Shown piece after piece: positions 45,633-53,637 of a stretch of DNA of 64,000 nt (its first letter is position 1; every line of letters begins with the position of its first letter). The stretch covers positions 124,001 through 188,000 of the forward strand of contig NZ_CP032489.1 in the NCBI RefSeq assembly GCF_003600625.1, written 5' to 3'. The position numbers and the translations under genes are program-made. Below the pieces are notes generated by a model that saw only the letters and a list, made by a program, of their open reading frames with translations, was not told the DNA's origin and did no database searches. This stretch comes from Arachidicoccus soli (GTDB taxonomy: Bacteria > Bacteroidota > Bacteroidia > Chitinophagales > Chitinophagaceae).

Positions 45633-45974
45633 TTAGTAATTATTTCTGTAACCACCGCCGCCGTTGTTACGGTCACGGTTGTATCCACCGCCGCCGCCGC
45701 CAAAGCTTTTCTTTTTGTATTCGCCACCAGCATTTTCTTGCTTTTGGTTTACTACAATTTTGCGACCGTCAACTTCAGTTTCGTGAAGACCAGAGATAGC
45801 AGCGTTTGCAGCTTCATCATCTGACATTTCTACAAAACCAAATCCTTTAGAACGGTTGTTGTTGAACTTGTCTGTTACAACTTTTGCAGAAATAACTTCA
45901 CCATATGGTGCAAATAATTCGTGCAAATCATCACTGGTTAATTTCCAGCTTAAGTTTCCTACGTAAATGTTCAT
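45633..45974 (-). CDS. RRM RNA-binding protein, glycine-rich tail
   Basis: A 113-residue single RNA recognition motif protein. RNP2 is IYVGNL at the start and RNP1 is KGFGFVEM. After residue 80 comes a Gly/Asn/Arg/Tyr-rich tail (SFGGGGGGYNRDRNNGGGG). Such proteins in bacteria are often cold-induced RNA chaperones. The frame is open to 46028, but the upstream part is hydrophobic and unlike the family; the ATG at 45974 is right before the RRM. The leader contains TGTTGATTCAACA (about 46067-46079), a palindrome of unknown use. Confidence 0.9.
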   Translation of the reverse strand: MNIYVGNLSWKLTSDDLHELFAPYGEVISAKVVTDKFNNNRSKGFGFVEMSDDEAANAAISGLHETEVDGRKIVVNQKQENAGGEYKKKSFGGGGGGYNRDRNNGGGGYRNNY

Positions 45975-46206
45975 TTTAATTTTTTTGAACTTGTTAAAAT
46001 AAAAACAGTAACCAAAGCCCAAAAACAATTACGTAAAAAACGTCCGTTAGAAGGATGGGAAAAACTGTTGATTCAACAACAAAGATATAGGTATTTCTGA
46101 TATGAACAACTTTTCTTTTTATTTTTCCTGTAAGTACCTGAGCAATAAGAAAAAGCACATTTTAATGAAAAAATGTGCTTTTAAAATATTTTTTGTTTTT
46201 ATTAAG

Positions 46207-47850
46207 TTATTTATCCGTTGGTTGATTGTCCCAATCTTTGCAATAATTGGCCCCCCAGAGTCTGTATCTTGCAATTTCCGGCTGAAGTCTATCTTTAAAA
46301 CTTTCATAATTCTTGTTAGCAGGCTCTGTCCAACCAACTTCTGCAAGTGCTGCCATTCTTGGGAAAATCATGTATTCAACTTTTTGGGGAGAAGACATAT
46401 ATTCTGTCCATACATTTGCTTGCACTCCTAAAATATGCTGATGCTCGGCAGCTGTCAAAGCATTCGGATATGGATTATAATTATAAACTTTTTGAATTGG
46501 TAAGAAACCACCAATTGTTAATGAATCTTCGGGCTTTGTTTGTGAATGGTCAAAATACATCCATCCGCTTGGCGACATTATTACATCGTGATTTTGTTTA
46601 GCGGCAGCAATACCACCTTCCTCTCCGCGCCAGCTCATTACAGTTGCTTTTGGTGCTAATCCACCTTCCAATATCTCGTCCCAACCAATAATTTCTCGGC
46701 CTTTACTATTGAGGTATTTTTCTATTCTTTGTATAAAATAACTTTGCAATTCTTCTGCATTTTTTAACCCTTTGTTCTTCATCAATTCTTGACAATAAGT
46801 AGATTTATTCCAATAATCTTTCGGACATTCATCGCCACCTATATGAATATATTTTGAAGGGAAAAGTTTGATAACTTCATCCAAAACATTTTCTATAAAT
46901 TTAAAAGTATATTCTGTAGGTGCATATACATCTGGGAATACACCCCAGGTTTGTTCAACCTGCTTTCCATCTTTTGAGCCAGCCCAAGTTGTGTTTTTAT
47001 TGATAACAGTTGATTGGTCGGGAAAGCAACTCAATTGTGGATAGGCTGCGATTGCTGCCGAAGAGTGACCCGGCATTTCAATTTCCGGAATAATCGTGAT
47101 ATAACGGTCGGCGGCATATTTTACAATCTCTCTTATTTGTTTTTGTGTATAAAAACCACCGGTCTTCTGATTGTCATTCCCATTTCCGGGATAACGACCT
47201 GTAATGGTACCGTTGCGCCATGCACCTACTTCTGTTAGACGTGGATATTTCTTTATTTCTATACGCCAACCCTGATCTTCTGTGAGATGCCAATGAAAAG
47301 TATTTAACTTGTGCAATGCTAAATAATCAATAAACTGTTTTACAAAATCAGCAGGCATAAAGTGACGGCCACAATCCAGCATCATTCCTCTATATGCCAG
47401 ACGTGGTGCATCCTTTATGACCACACCCGGTATATTTAACGTTGTAGATGCTGTCGTGGGTAATAGTTGAATCAGACTCTGCATGCCATAAAAGAGTCCT
47501 TCTTCACTACTCGCATCTATAGTAATGCTATTATCTGTAACTGTCAAGGAATATGCGCCCAAGGTGTCATTGGGTTGTTTCGGCGTTAAGTTGAAAATAA
47601 TTGAATTCTTTCTAGAAGACTCTTTACTTAATTCAATACCATAATATTTCTTCAAATAATTATTGAAAAAGGAGATAGTCTTTTCTGCTTTTTTAGCATT
47701 AGAAGAAAGAATTTTGGTGTTCTCTGCTGATAAGCTAAAAATAGTTTGCATAGGTGTCACGCTTTCCGGTTCAGGGATGATGCTGATGTTTTGCGCAAAG
47801 CTGGTTGCAAAAATGCAAATAGCCGCCATTGCACATAGTAAGTGTTTCAT
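46207..47850 (-). CDS. GH20 beta-N-acetylhexosaminidase
   Basis: A 547-residue secreted enzyme: signal peptide (LLCAMAAICIFATSFAQ), an N-terminal GH20b alpha/beta domain (about 20-140), then the GH20 barrel (RGMMLDCGRHFMP, NTFHWHLTEDQGWRIEIK split over two strands). The catalytic Asp-Glu pair is D340-E341 in HIGGDECPKDYW. It removes terminal GlcNAc or GalNAc from glycans or chitin fragments. It is divergent from the PLP protein gene. Confidence 0.93.
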   Translation of the reverse strand: MKHLLCAMAAICIFATSFAQNISIIPEPESVTPMQTIFSLSAENTKILSSNAKKAEKTISFFNNYLKKYYGIELSKESSRKNSIIFNLTPKQPNDTLGAYSLTVTDNSITIDASSEEGLFYGMQSLIQLLPTTASTTLNIPGVVIKDAPRLAYRGMMLDCGRHFMPADFVKQFIDYLALHKLNTFHWHLTEDQGWRIEIKKYPRLTEVGAWRNGTITGRYPGNGNDNQKTGGFYTQKQIREIVKYAADRYITIIPEIEMPGHSSAAIAAYPQLSCFPDQSTVINKNTTWAGSKDGKQVEQTWGVFPDVYAPTEYTFKFIENVLDEVIKLFPSKYIHIGGDECPKDYWNKSTYCQELMKNKGLKNAEELQSYFIQRIEKYLNSKGREIIGWDEILEGGLAPKATVMSWRGEEGGIAAAKQNHDVIMSPSGWMYFDHSQTKPEDSLTIGGFLPIQKVYNYNPYPNALTAAEHQHILGVQANVWTEYMSSPQKVEYMIFPRMAALAEVGWTEPANKNYESFKDRLQPEIARYRLWGANYCKDWDNQPTDK

Positions 47851-47941
47851 TGTAAAAGAATTTTTTATGGAATTTCAAATTTAATCCCAATTACTTAGAA
47901 ATACTAAGATTACCGCTCTTTTTTAAGGTGAATAAAAAAAT

Positions 47942-47949
47942 TACCTTTG
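47942..47949 (+). promoter_or_regulatory. Promoter -7 box for the PLP homeostasis gene
   Basis: TACCTTTG fits TAnnTTTG and is 17 bp ahead of the start codon. The upstream TTTG element is not obvious. Confidence 0.45.
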
Positions 47950-47966
47950 AATAAATAATTGAATAA

Positions 47967-48668
47967 ATGAACGATAGAGAAAATATTATTGCGGGTATAA
48001 AAAATACTAGAGAAGAAATAAATATTGCGTGTGAAAAATCCGGAAGGAATAGAAGTGAAGTAAAATTACTGTTAGCTACTAAAACTGTTTCTGCAGATAG
48101 AATACGCATAGCGATTGAAGCAGGTGAAAGACTTATTGGGGAAAACCGTGTGCAAGAATATTCGGAGAAATTTGAAGCGATAAAAGATTTGAATTGCGAA
48201 CGGCATTTTATTGGCCATTTGCAAACCAATAAAATAAAAGAAGTGTTGAAATATGTAAGTTGTATTCAATCAGTAGATAGAATAGAGTTGGCTGAAAAAC
48301 TAGATAGCCGATTACAATTTGAGGGACGAAGCATAAATATTTTTGTACAAATAAATACTTCATTTGAGGAGAGTAAATTTGGTATTCCACCCGAAGAAGC
48401 ATTTGCACTTATTAAGAAAATAAATAACTTGGATACCTTAAAAATAAAGGGTTTGATGACAATTGGTTTGTTTAGTGATGATGAGGTTTTAGTGAAGAAA
48501 AGTTACCACCTTTTGCGGGAAATAAAAGATAAAGCAATAGCGGAAGGGCTTATCGCTAAAGATTGTAGTGAATTATCAATGGGCATGAGTAACGACTTGG
48601 AATGGGCGATAGCAGAAGGTGCTACAATGGTACGTGTAGGATCGGCTATTTTTGGGAGGCGAAATTGA
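47967..48668 (+). CDS. YggS-family pyridoxal phosphate homeostasis protein
   Basis: A 233-residue single-domain PLP-binding barrel of the YggS/PLPBP family. The PLP lysine is in [12 protein letters not shown], and the other hallmarks are [23 protein letters not shown], and the end [27 protein letters not shown]. It buffers free PLP rather than catalysing a reaction. Confidence 0.93.
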   Translation: MNDRENIIAGIKNTREEINIACEKSGRNRSEVKLLLATKTVSADRIRIAIEAGERLIGENRVQEYSEKFEAIKDLNCERHFIGHLQTNKIKEVLKYVSCIQSVDRIELAEKLDSRLQFEGRSINIFVQINTSFEESKFGIPPEEAFALIKKINNLDTLKIKGLMTIGLFSDDEVLVKKSYHLLREIKDKAIAEGLIAKDCSELSMGMSNDLEWAIAEGATMVRVGSAIFGRRN

Positions 48669-48673
48669 CACTT

Positions 48674-49084
48674 CTAGCTGAACACTTCATCCATATTTGA
48701 AAAGGCTTTAAATTCAATAGGGTTGCCACTATAGTCAAATACAAACATTGTTAATTGTTCTCCCGTTTTCCCTTTATATCTTATTTGCGGTTGTATAAGA
48801 AATTCAATATTGGCTAATTCCAGTTTTTGCTGAATATTTTTAAAATCATTTATCGCTAACAAGCATCCAAAATGGGGAATCGGGACACTTATGCCATCTA
48901 CTTTTCCACAATAATCTAATACTGGGAAATCATCGCTTATATGTGCAGACAATTGATGTCCGAAAAAATTAAAATCCAACCAAGACTTTGTAGACCTACC
49001 TTCTTGGCAGCCTAAAAGTTCAACATAGAACTTTCTTGTAGATTCAATATCTTTTACTTTAAATGCGTAATGGAAGCTTTTCAT
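48674..49084 (-). CDS. VOC-family (glyoxalase-like) protein
   Basis: A ~136-residue vicinal-oxygen-chelate protein with paired beta-alpha-beta modules (FHYAFKVKDIESTRKFYVELLG at the start; MFVFDYSGNPIEFKAF at the end, with a metal-ligand Glu). The His in FHYAF and the Glu in PIEF are probable metal ligands. Small-molecule substrate unknown. ATG 49084 matches the family start better than 49093. It overlaps no other gene and converges on the PLP gene with a 5-bp gap. Confidence 0.82.
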   Translation of the reverse strand: MKSFHYAFKVKDIESTRKFYVELLGCQEGRSTKSWLDFNFFGHQLSAHISDDFPVLDYCGKVDGISVPIPHFGCLLAINDFKNIQQKLELANIEFLIQPQIRYKGKTGEQLTMFVFDYSGNPIEFKAFSNMDEVFS

Positions 49085-49252
49085 TTTGATCACATATTTT
49101 TAGTTTGTACAACATAAAAATATAAAAATCTATTCGCATTGTAAATAGCTGTCAAAAAGGGCTGGCTGTTTTAGAATAATTTTAAAATGGATTGTTGATG
49201 AGTTCTTTTACAGAATTTCACGTACCTTCCTTGTTTTATCATTTTTTATTGG

Positions 49253-50959
49253 ATGGAAAAACGCTGGAACATACTGCCAATTGATGAGGTCCATGAACGT
49301 GCTTTGCATGCAGTGCTTAAAATAAATACTGCTCTGTGCAGAATTTTAGTTCAACGTGGATTTAACACATTTGAAAAAGCGAAAAATTTTTTTCGCCCTG
49401 AGCTGAAGAGCTTGCATAGTCCTTGGCTAATGAAAGATATGGATAAGGCAGTAGCTCGTATTCTTCAAGCATTTGCAAAGGAAGAAAGAATTATGGTTTA
49501 TGGCGATTATGATGTAGATGGCACTACATCTGTGGCAGCTATGTATAGTTTTTTATCGACAATCTATCCGAAAGTAGAGTTTTATATTCCACATCGTTAT
49601 AAAGAAGGTTATGGTATCTCAAAGATAGGCATTGACTTTGCCAAAGAAAATGACATTACTTTAATCGTTTCATTAGATTGTGGTATTAAAGCGGTAGACC
49701 TGGTCGCATATGCCAAAACATTAGGCATAGATTTCATTGTCTGTGATCATCATTTACCTGATGCAGAAGTCCCGGATGCGATTGCTATTTTAAATGCAAA
49801 ACAGAAAGATTGTAACTATCCTTATAAAGAATTGTGTGGTTGTGGTGTAGGTTTCAAGCTGATGCAAGCTTTAGCCGAAAAACTAAATTTAACGGAAGAT
49901 TCCTATTTGCAATATCTTGATTTAGTAGCTACGGCCATTGCGGCGGATATTGTTCCTATCACGGGAGAAAATAGAATACTTGCCTTTTATGGTATAAAAA
50001 AAGTGAATGAAAATCCATCTACAGGCATCCAAGCTTTGCTGGATTTAGCAAAGAAAACACAAGGAGATATGGATATTACCGGGCTGGTATTTATCATAGC
50101 ACCACGCATTAATGCGGCAGGAAGAATGGATGATGCTAAGAAAGCCGTGCAACTGTTTATCGAAAAAGATTACGAGAAAGCTGTCCAATATGCTGAAATA
50201 TTGCATTCTGATAATGATGATAGAAGAGAAGCCGATGCCTCTATTACCGAAGAAGCTCTGAAATTGTTAGAAGAGGATGCAAATGCCATGAATAAAAAAA
50301 CGACGGTATTGTTTCAAAGCCACTGGCACAAAGGTGTGGTGGGAATTGTCGCTTCACGGTTAATTGAAACTTATTATCGGCCAACAATAGTATTAACCCA
50401 GACAGAAAATATTGTCGGTGGTAGTGCTCGTAGTGTACCTGGTTTCAATTTGTATGAAGCCGTACATGCTTGTCGAAAGCATTTGCTGGGTTATGGAGGT
50501 CACTTTGCTGCAGCAGGAATGACTTTGCTTCCGGAAAATGTGGAGGCTTTTGCTCAGGAGTTTGAATTAGTTGTAGCAAATTCTATTACTCCGGAGCTGC
50601 TTACTCCAGAAATAAATATTGATACGGAAATAAAGTTTTCAGATATTACTTTTTCATTTTATAATATTATTCAACAAATGTCACCATTTGGTCCGGATAA
50701 TATGCTCCCAACTTTTGTTTCACGTAATGTAGAAGATTCAGGCGGCAGCAAAATTGTAAAAGAAAAACATATTCGGTTTGTTTTAAAACAGGGTAGTTTC
50801 CAATTTTCAGGAATTGGGTTTAATTTGGCCGAAAAGTTTGATATTATTCTGACACACAAAAAAATAGATGTCGTATATAAAATTGATATCAACGAGTGGC
50901 AAGGTAATAAAACCCTCCAATTACGTATTATTGATTTTAAAGCGAGCGAAAATTCGTAA
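49253..50959 (+). CDS. recJ: Single-stranded-DNA-specific exonuclease
   Basis: A 568-residue 5'-3' exonuclease for recombination and mismatch repair. The DHH phosphoesterase core has YGDYDVDGTTS, SLDCGIK and CDHHLPD (D165-H167). The DHHA1 part has GYGGHFAAAGMTL, and an OB-fold closes the protein. Length is normal for Bacteroidota RecJ. Confidence 0.94.
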   Translation: MEKRWNILPIDEVHERALHAVLKINTALCRILVQRGFNTFEKAKNFFRPELKSLHSPWLMKDMDKAVARILQAFAKEERIMVYGDYDVDGTTSVAAMYSFLSTIYPKVEFYIPHRYKEGYGISKIGIDFAKENDITLIVSLDCGIKAVDLVAYAKTLGIDFIVCDHHLPDAEVPDAIAILNAKQKDCNYPYKELCGCGVGFKLMQALAEKLNLTEDSYLQYLDLVATAIAADIVPITGENRILAFYGIKKVNENPSTGIQALLDLAKKTQGDMDITGLVFIIAPRINAAGRMDDAKKAVQLFIEKDYEKAVQYAEILHSDNDDRREADASITEEALKLLEEDANAMNKKTTVLFQSHWHKGVVGIVASRLIETYYRPTIVLTQTENIVGGSARSVPGFNLYEAVHACRKHLLGYGGHFAAAGMTLLPENVEAFAQEFELVVANSITPELLTPEINIDTEIKFSDITFSFYNIIQQMSPFGPDNMLPTFVSRNVEDSGGSKIVKEKHIRFVLKQGSFQFSGIGFNLAEKFDIILTHKKIDVVYKIDINEWQGNKTLQLRIIDFKASENS

Positions 50960-50967
50960 AGTTTACT

Positions 50968-50998
50968 TTTGACTTTTAATATTTCGTAATTACATTTG
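50968..50998 (+). promoter_or_regulatory. Promoter of purA
   Basis: TTTG (50968-50971), 19-bp spacer, TACATTTG (50991-50998): a full Bacteroidota-type promoter. Transcription should begin near 51005. This places the in-frame start candidate at 50996 upstream of the transcript and decides for the ATG at 51029. Confidence 0.65.
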
Positions 50999-51028
50999 CC
51001 TTTTCAAATCAATTCACAATCAAATATA

Positions 51029-52291
51029 ATGGTAGACGTAATTCTTGGGCTTCAATGGGGTGACGAAGGAAAGGGTAAAATTGTAGATTACTTTGCACCC
51101 GGTTATGATATTGTCGCAAGGTTTCAAGGTGGCCCAAATGCCGGTCACACGCTATATGTAGAAGGCAAAAAAGTTGTATTACATCAAATACCTTCTGGTA
51201 TCTTTCATCAAGGAGCAGAAAATATCATTGGTGGGGGCGTGGTTTTAGACCCTGTTATTCTTAAAAAGGAATGCAATACTGTCGAAGGTTTTGGAATTGA
51301 TGTAAAGAAAAATTTATTTATTTCTCATCGTACCAATTTAATTTTGCCAACCCATCGCGCTTTAGACAAGGCTTCTGAAATGCAAAAAGGAGAGGGGAAA
51401 ATAGGCTCTACATTGAAAGGAATAGGGCCTGCATATATGGACAAAACAGGTCGAAATGCATTGCGCGTAGGTGACTTACTGAACAAGAACTTTACTTCCC
51501 AATATATAAAACTGCGTTTGAAGCATCAACGTTTGTTGGATAATTTTAATTTTACGGAAGATATCTCTACTTGGGAAGACGACTTTTTTGAAGCCGTGGA
51601 AACTTTACGCTCTTTCAAAATTATTAATGGTGAATATTATATAAACAATAAAATTGCGGCTGGGAAAAAAGTTCTAGCTGAAGGGGCTCAGGCTGCGATG
51701 TTAGATATTGATTTTGGAACTTACCCATATGTTACTTCATCAAATACTATTTCGGCCGGCGTTTGTACAGGGTTAGGTATTGCTCCTCAAAAGATTGAAA
51801 AGGTTTTGGGTATAACTAAGTCTTATTGCACGCGTGTAGGAAGTGGGCCTTTCCCAACAGAACTGGAAAATGAAATGGGAGAAAAGCTGCGCAAAATAGG
51901 AAGTGAATTTGGGGCTACTACTGGCAGACCACGCCGTTGTGGATGGATTGATTTGGTGGCATTGAAATATGCCTGTATGATTAATGGAGTAACAGATGTC
52001 GTAATGACCAAAGCGGATGTTTTAGACAGTTTTGAGCACCTGGATCTTTGTACTTCTTATACGATCAATGGGGAAGAGACGCAAGAAGTACCCTTACAAA
52101 TGGAAAAATTGCCATTGCAGCCAAATTTTAAAACCATGAAAGGCTGGAATGTGGATACGACAAACATTAAAAATGCCGATACATTGCCGGAGGATATGAA
52201 AAAGTATATTGCATTCATGAATGAATATTTGGGGGCACCGGTAAAGTATGTTTCTAACGGACCTGGAAGAGACCAAATTATTACCTTATAA
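51029..52291 (+). CDS. purA: Adenylosuccinate synthetase
   Basis: A 420-residue GTP-dependent enzyme: IMP + aspartate to adenylosuccinate, first step from IMP to AMP. Signature motifs are LGLQWGDEGKGK (P-loop-like), GGPNAGHTLY, TLKGIGPAYMDKTGRN, EGAQAAMLDIDFGTYPYVTSS and GATTGRPRRCGWID. The start at ATG 51029 gives the usual N-terminus (VDVILGLQWG) and fits the promoter position. Confidence 0.96.
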   Translation: MVDVILGLQWGDEGKGKIVDYFAPGYDIVARFQGGPNAGHTLYVEGKKVVLHQIPSGIFHQGAENIIGGGVVLDPVILKKECNTVEGFGIDVKKNLFISHRTNLILPTHRALDKASEMQKGEGKIGSTLKGIGPAYMDKTGRNALRVGDLLNKNFTSQYIKLRLKHQRLLDNFNFTEDISTWEDDFFEAVETLRSFKIINGEYYINNKIAAGKKVLAEGAQAAMLDIDFGTYPYVTSSNTISAGVCTGLGIAPQKIEKVLGITKSYCTRVGSGPFPTELENEMGEKLRKIGSEFGATTGRPRRCGWIDLVALKYACMINGVTDVVMTKADVLDSFEHLDLCTSYTINGEETQEVPLQMEKLPLQPNFKTMKGWNVDTTNIKNADTLPEDMKKYIAFMNEYLGAPVKYVSNGPGRDQIITL

Positions 52292-52373
52292 AAAAAATAA
52301 TAAAAAAAATTGCATAAAAATTTGTTCGATTAAAAAACTCGTTGAAATTTTACGGTAGAAATCTTGATGAACT

Positions 52374-52802
52374 ATGGCAACAAAATCAGATAAAGAAAAA
52401 AAAGGCGCTGCCCAAAAAAGCGCAGAGAATGCGAAGAAAGCTTCTCCAAAGAGTAAAAAACAAGATGATAATCTGGATGAGGATGATTTCGATTTTGACG
52501 AAGAAGAGGATACGCCTCGCAAAAAATCTTCTTCAAAAAAGAAAAATGAAGATGACGATGATGATGATTTGGAGGATGATGTAGTCGATGATTGGGATAA
52601 GGTTGAAGATGAGACTGATTGGGATCCTGACTTTGATGAATTCGATGTCCCAAAATCTAAATCGAAACCCGGATCGGATAAAAAACCTGCCGGAGGGAAG
52701 AAAGCCAGGCCTGAACCGGATGAGGATTTTAAATTCGATGATGATTTTGGTGATTTAAATTTATATGATGATGATTTTGAAGACAATGATGATGATTTTT
52801 AA
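52374..52802 (+). CDS. Highly acidic low-complexity protein
   Basis: A 142-residue protein with a Lys/Ala/Ser-rich first third (TKSDKEKKGAAQKSAENAKK) and then long runs of Asp and Glu broken by Lys-Ser patches; it ends in DDDF repeats. There is no signal, membrane helix or known fold, and it is likely disordered. Similar acidic proteins occur in Chitinophagaceae without a known role; a chaperone or charge-buffer function is guesswork. Several frames on the other strand are open here only because of the biased base content. Confidence 0.7.
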   Translation: MATKSDKEKKGAAQKSAENAKKASPKSKKQDDNLDEDDFDFDEEEDTPRKKSSSKKKNEDDDDDDLEDDVVDDWDKVEDETDWDPDFDEFDVPKSKSKPGSDKKPAGGKKARPEPDEDFKFDDDFGDLNLYDDDFEDNDDDF

Positions 52803-52947
52803 ATAAATCGTTATTATCGAATAATTAATTTGCACTAAGTAGATATCAAATATTTGCTCAGTGCTTTTTTATTTGTTAGATTTATGTAATTGGTGGAGTT
52901 TTTGCATCCTAATAATGAACCATTTTTTTAACCATAATATAAACGAT

Positions 52948-53634
52948 ATGAAAAAAATTAATTTAGTAGCAATTTTAATTGTTTTGTTTGCAGTAAAAGG
53001 CCTTTCACAAACGAATATAAACACGCAGCCTTTCATTGAGGTAAATGCTTCTGCCGATACATTAGTGGTGCCGGATGAAATTTATATAAACATTATTATA
53101 TCTGAAAATGACAACAAAAAATTATCTGTAGAGCAACAGGAAAGTAGGATGATTGCTGCATTTCAGGCAATGCATATCAATGTAGAAAAGGATTTGAGTA
53201 CAAGTGATATGATTAGTGATTTTAAGAATCGTTTTTTACGTTCTAAGGATGTGGTAAAAACAAAAACATATCAACTTAAGGTGGGCGATGCAATGACAGC
53301 TGGGAAAGTATTTGCTACACTTGAAGACTTAGGAATAGCGAACTCTTCTATTTCAAAGGTAGATTATTCAAATATGGATTTGCTAAAAAATCTATGTAGA
53401 GTAAAGGCTATTGAAAGCGCAAAAAATACTGCCGAGATGCTGGTAAAGCCTTTAAACCAAAAAGTAGGGAAAGCTATTCAAATTATAGATGCTAATAGCA
53501 CTCCTATTTATAACCCGCAAGTAAGAATGTATTCTATGGCAAAGGTTGCAGGAGCTGCGGATGAAACGCCGAATATTGATTTTGAAAAAATAAAGGTTCA
53601 GGTAAATGAGAATGTAAAATTTATTTTAGAATAA
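52948..53634 (+). CDS. SIMPL (DUF541) domain protein
   Basis: A 228-residue exported protein. Signal peptide (INLVAILIVLFAVKGLSQ), then a SIMPL domain with the typical start IEVNASADTLVVPDEIYINI and the alternating strand-helix pattern. Members are periplasmic proteins of unclear function, some linked to oxidative stress. The ORF opens upstream at 52861, but the ATG at 52948 starts the signal peptide. It ends 3 bp before the murF-alr gene, so they are probably translated together. Confidence 0.84.
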   Translation: MKKINLVAILIVLFAVKGLSQTNINTQPFIEVNASADTLVVPDEIYINIIISENDNKKLSVEQQESRMIAAFQAMHINVEKDLSTSDMISDFKNRFLRSKDVVKTKTYQLKVGDAMTAGKVFATLEDLGIANSSISKVDYSNMDLLKNLCRVKAIESAKNTAEMLVKPLNQKVGKAIQIIDANSTPIYNPQVRMYSMAKVAGAADETPNIDFEKIKVQVNENVKFILE

Positions 53635-53637
53635 GAA

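Noticed and set aside
50996-51028. Upstream start for purA
   Set aside because: It overlaps the promoter -7 box and precedes the predicted transcript start; the conserved N-terminus begins at 51029.
52286-52786. Long Ser-rich frame antisense to the acidic protein
   Set aside because: It is the mirror of Asp/Glu codon runs on the other strand; the sense frame has the better start and sits in a rightward run.
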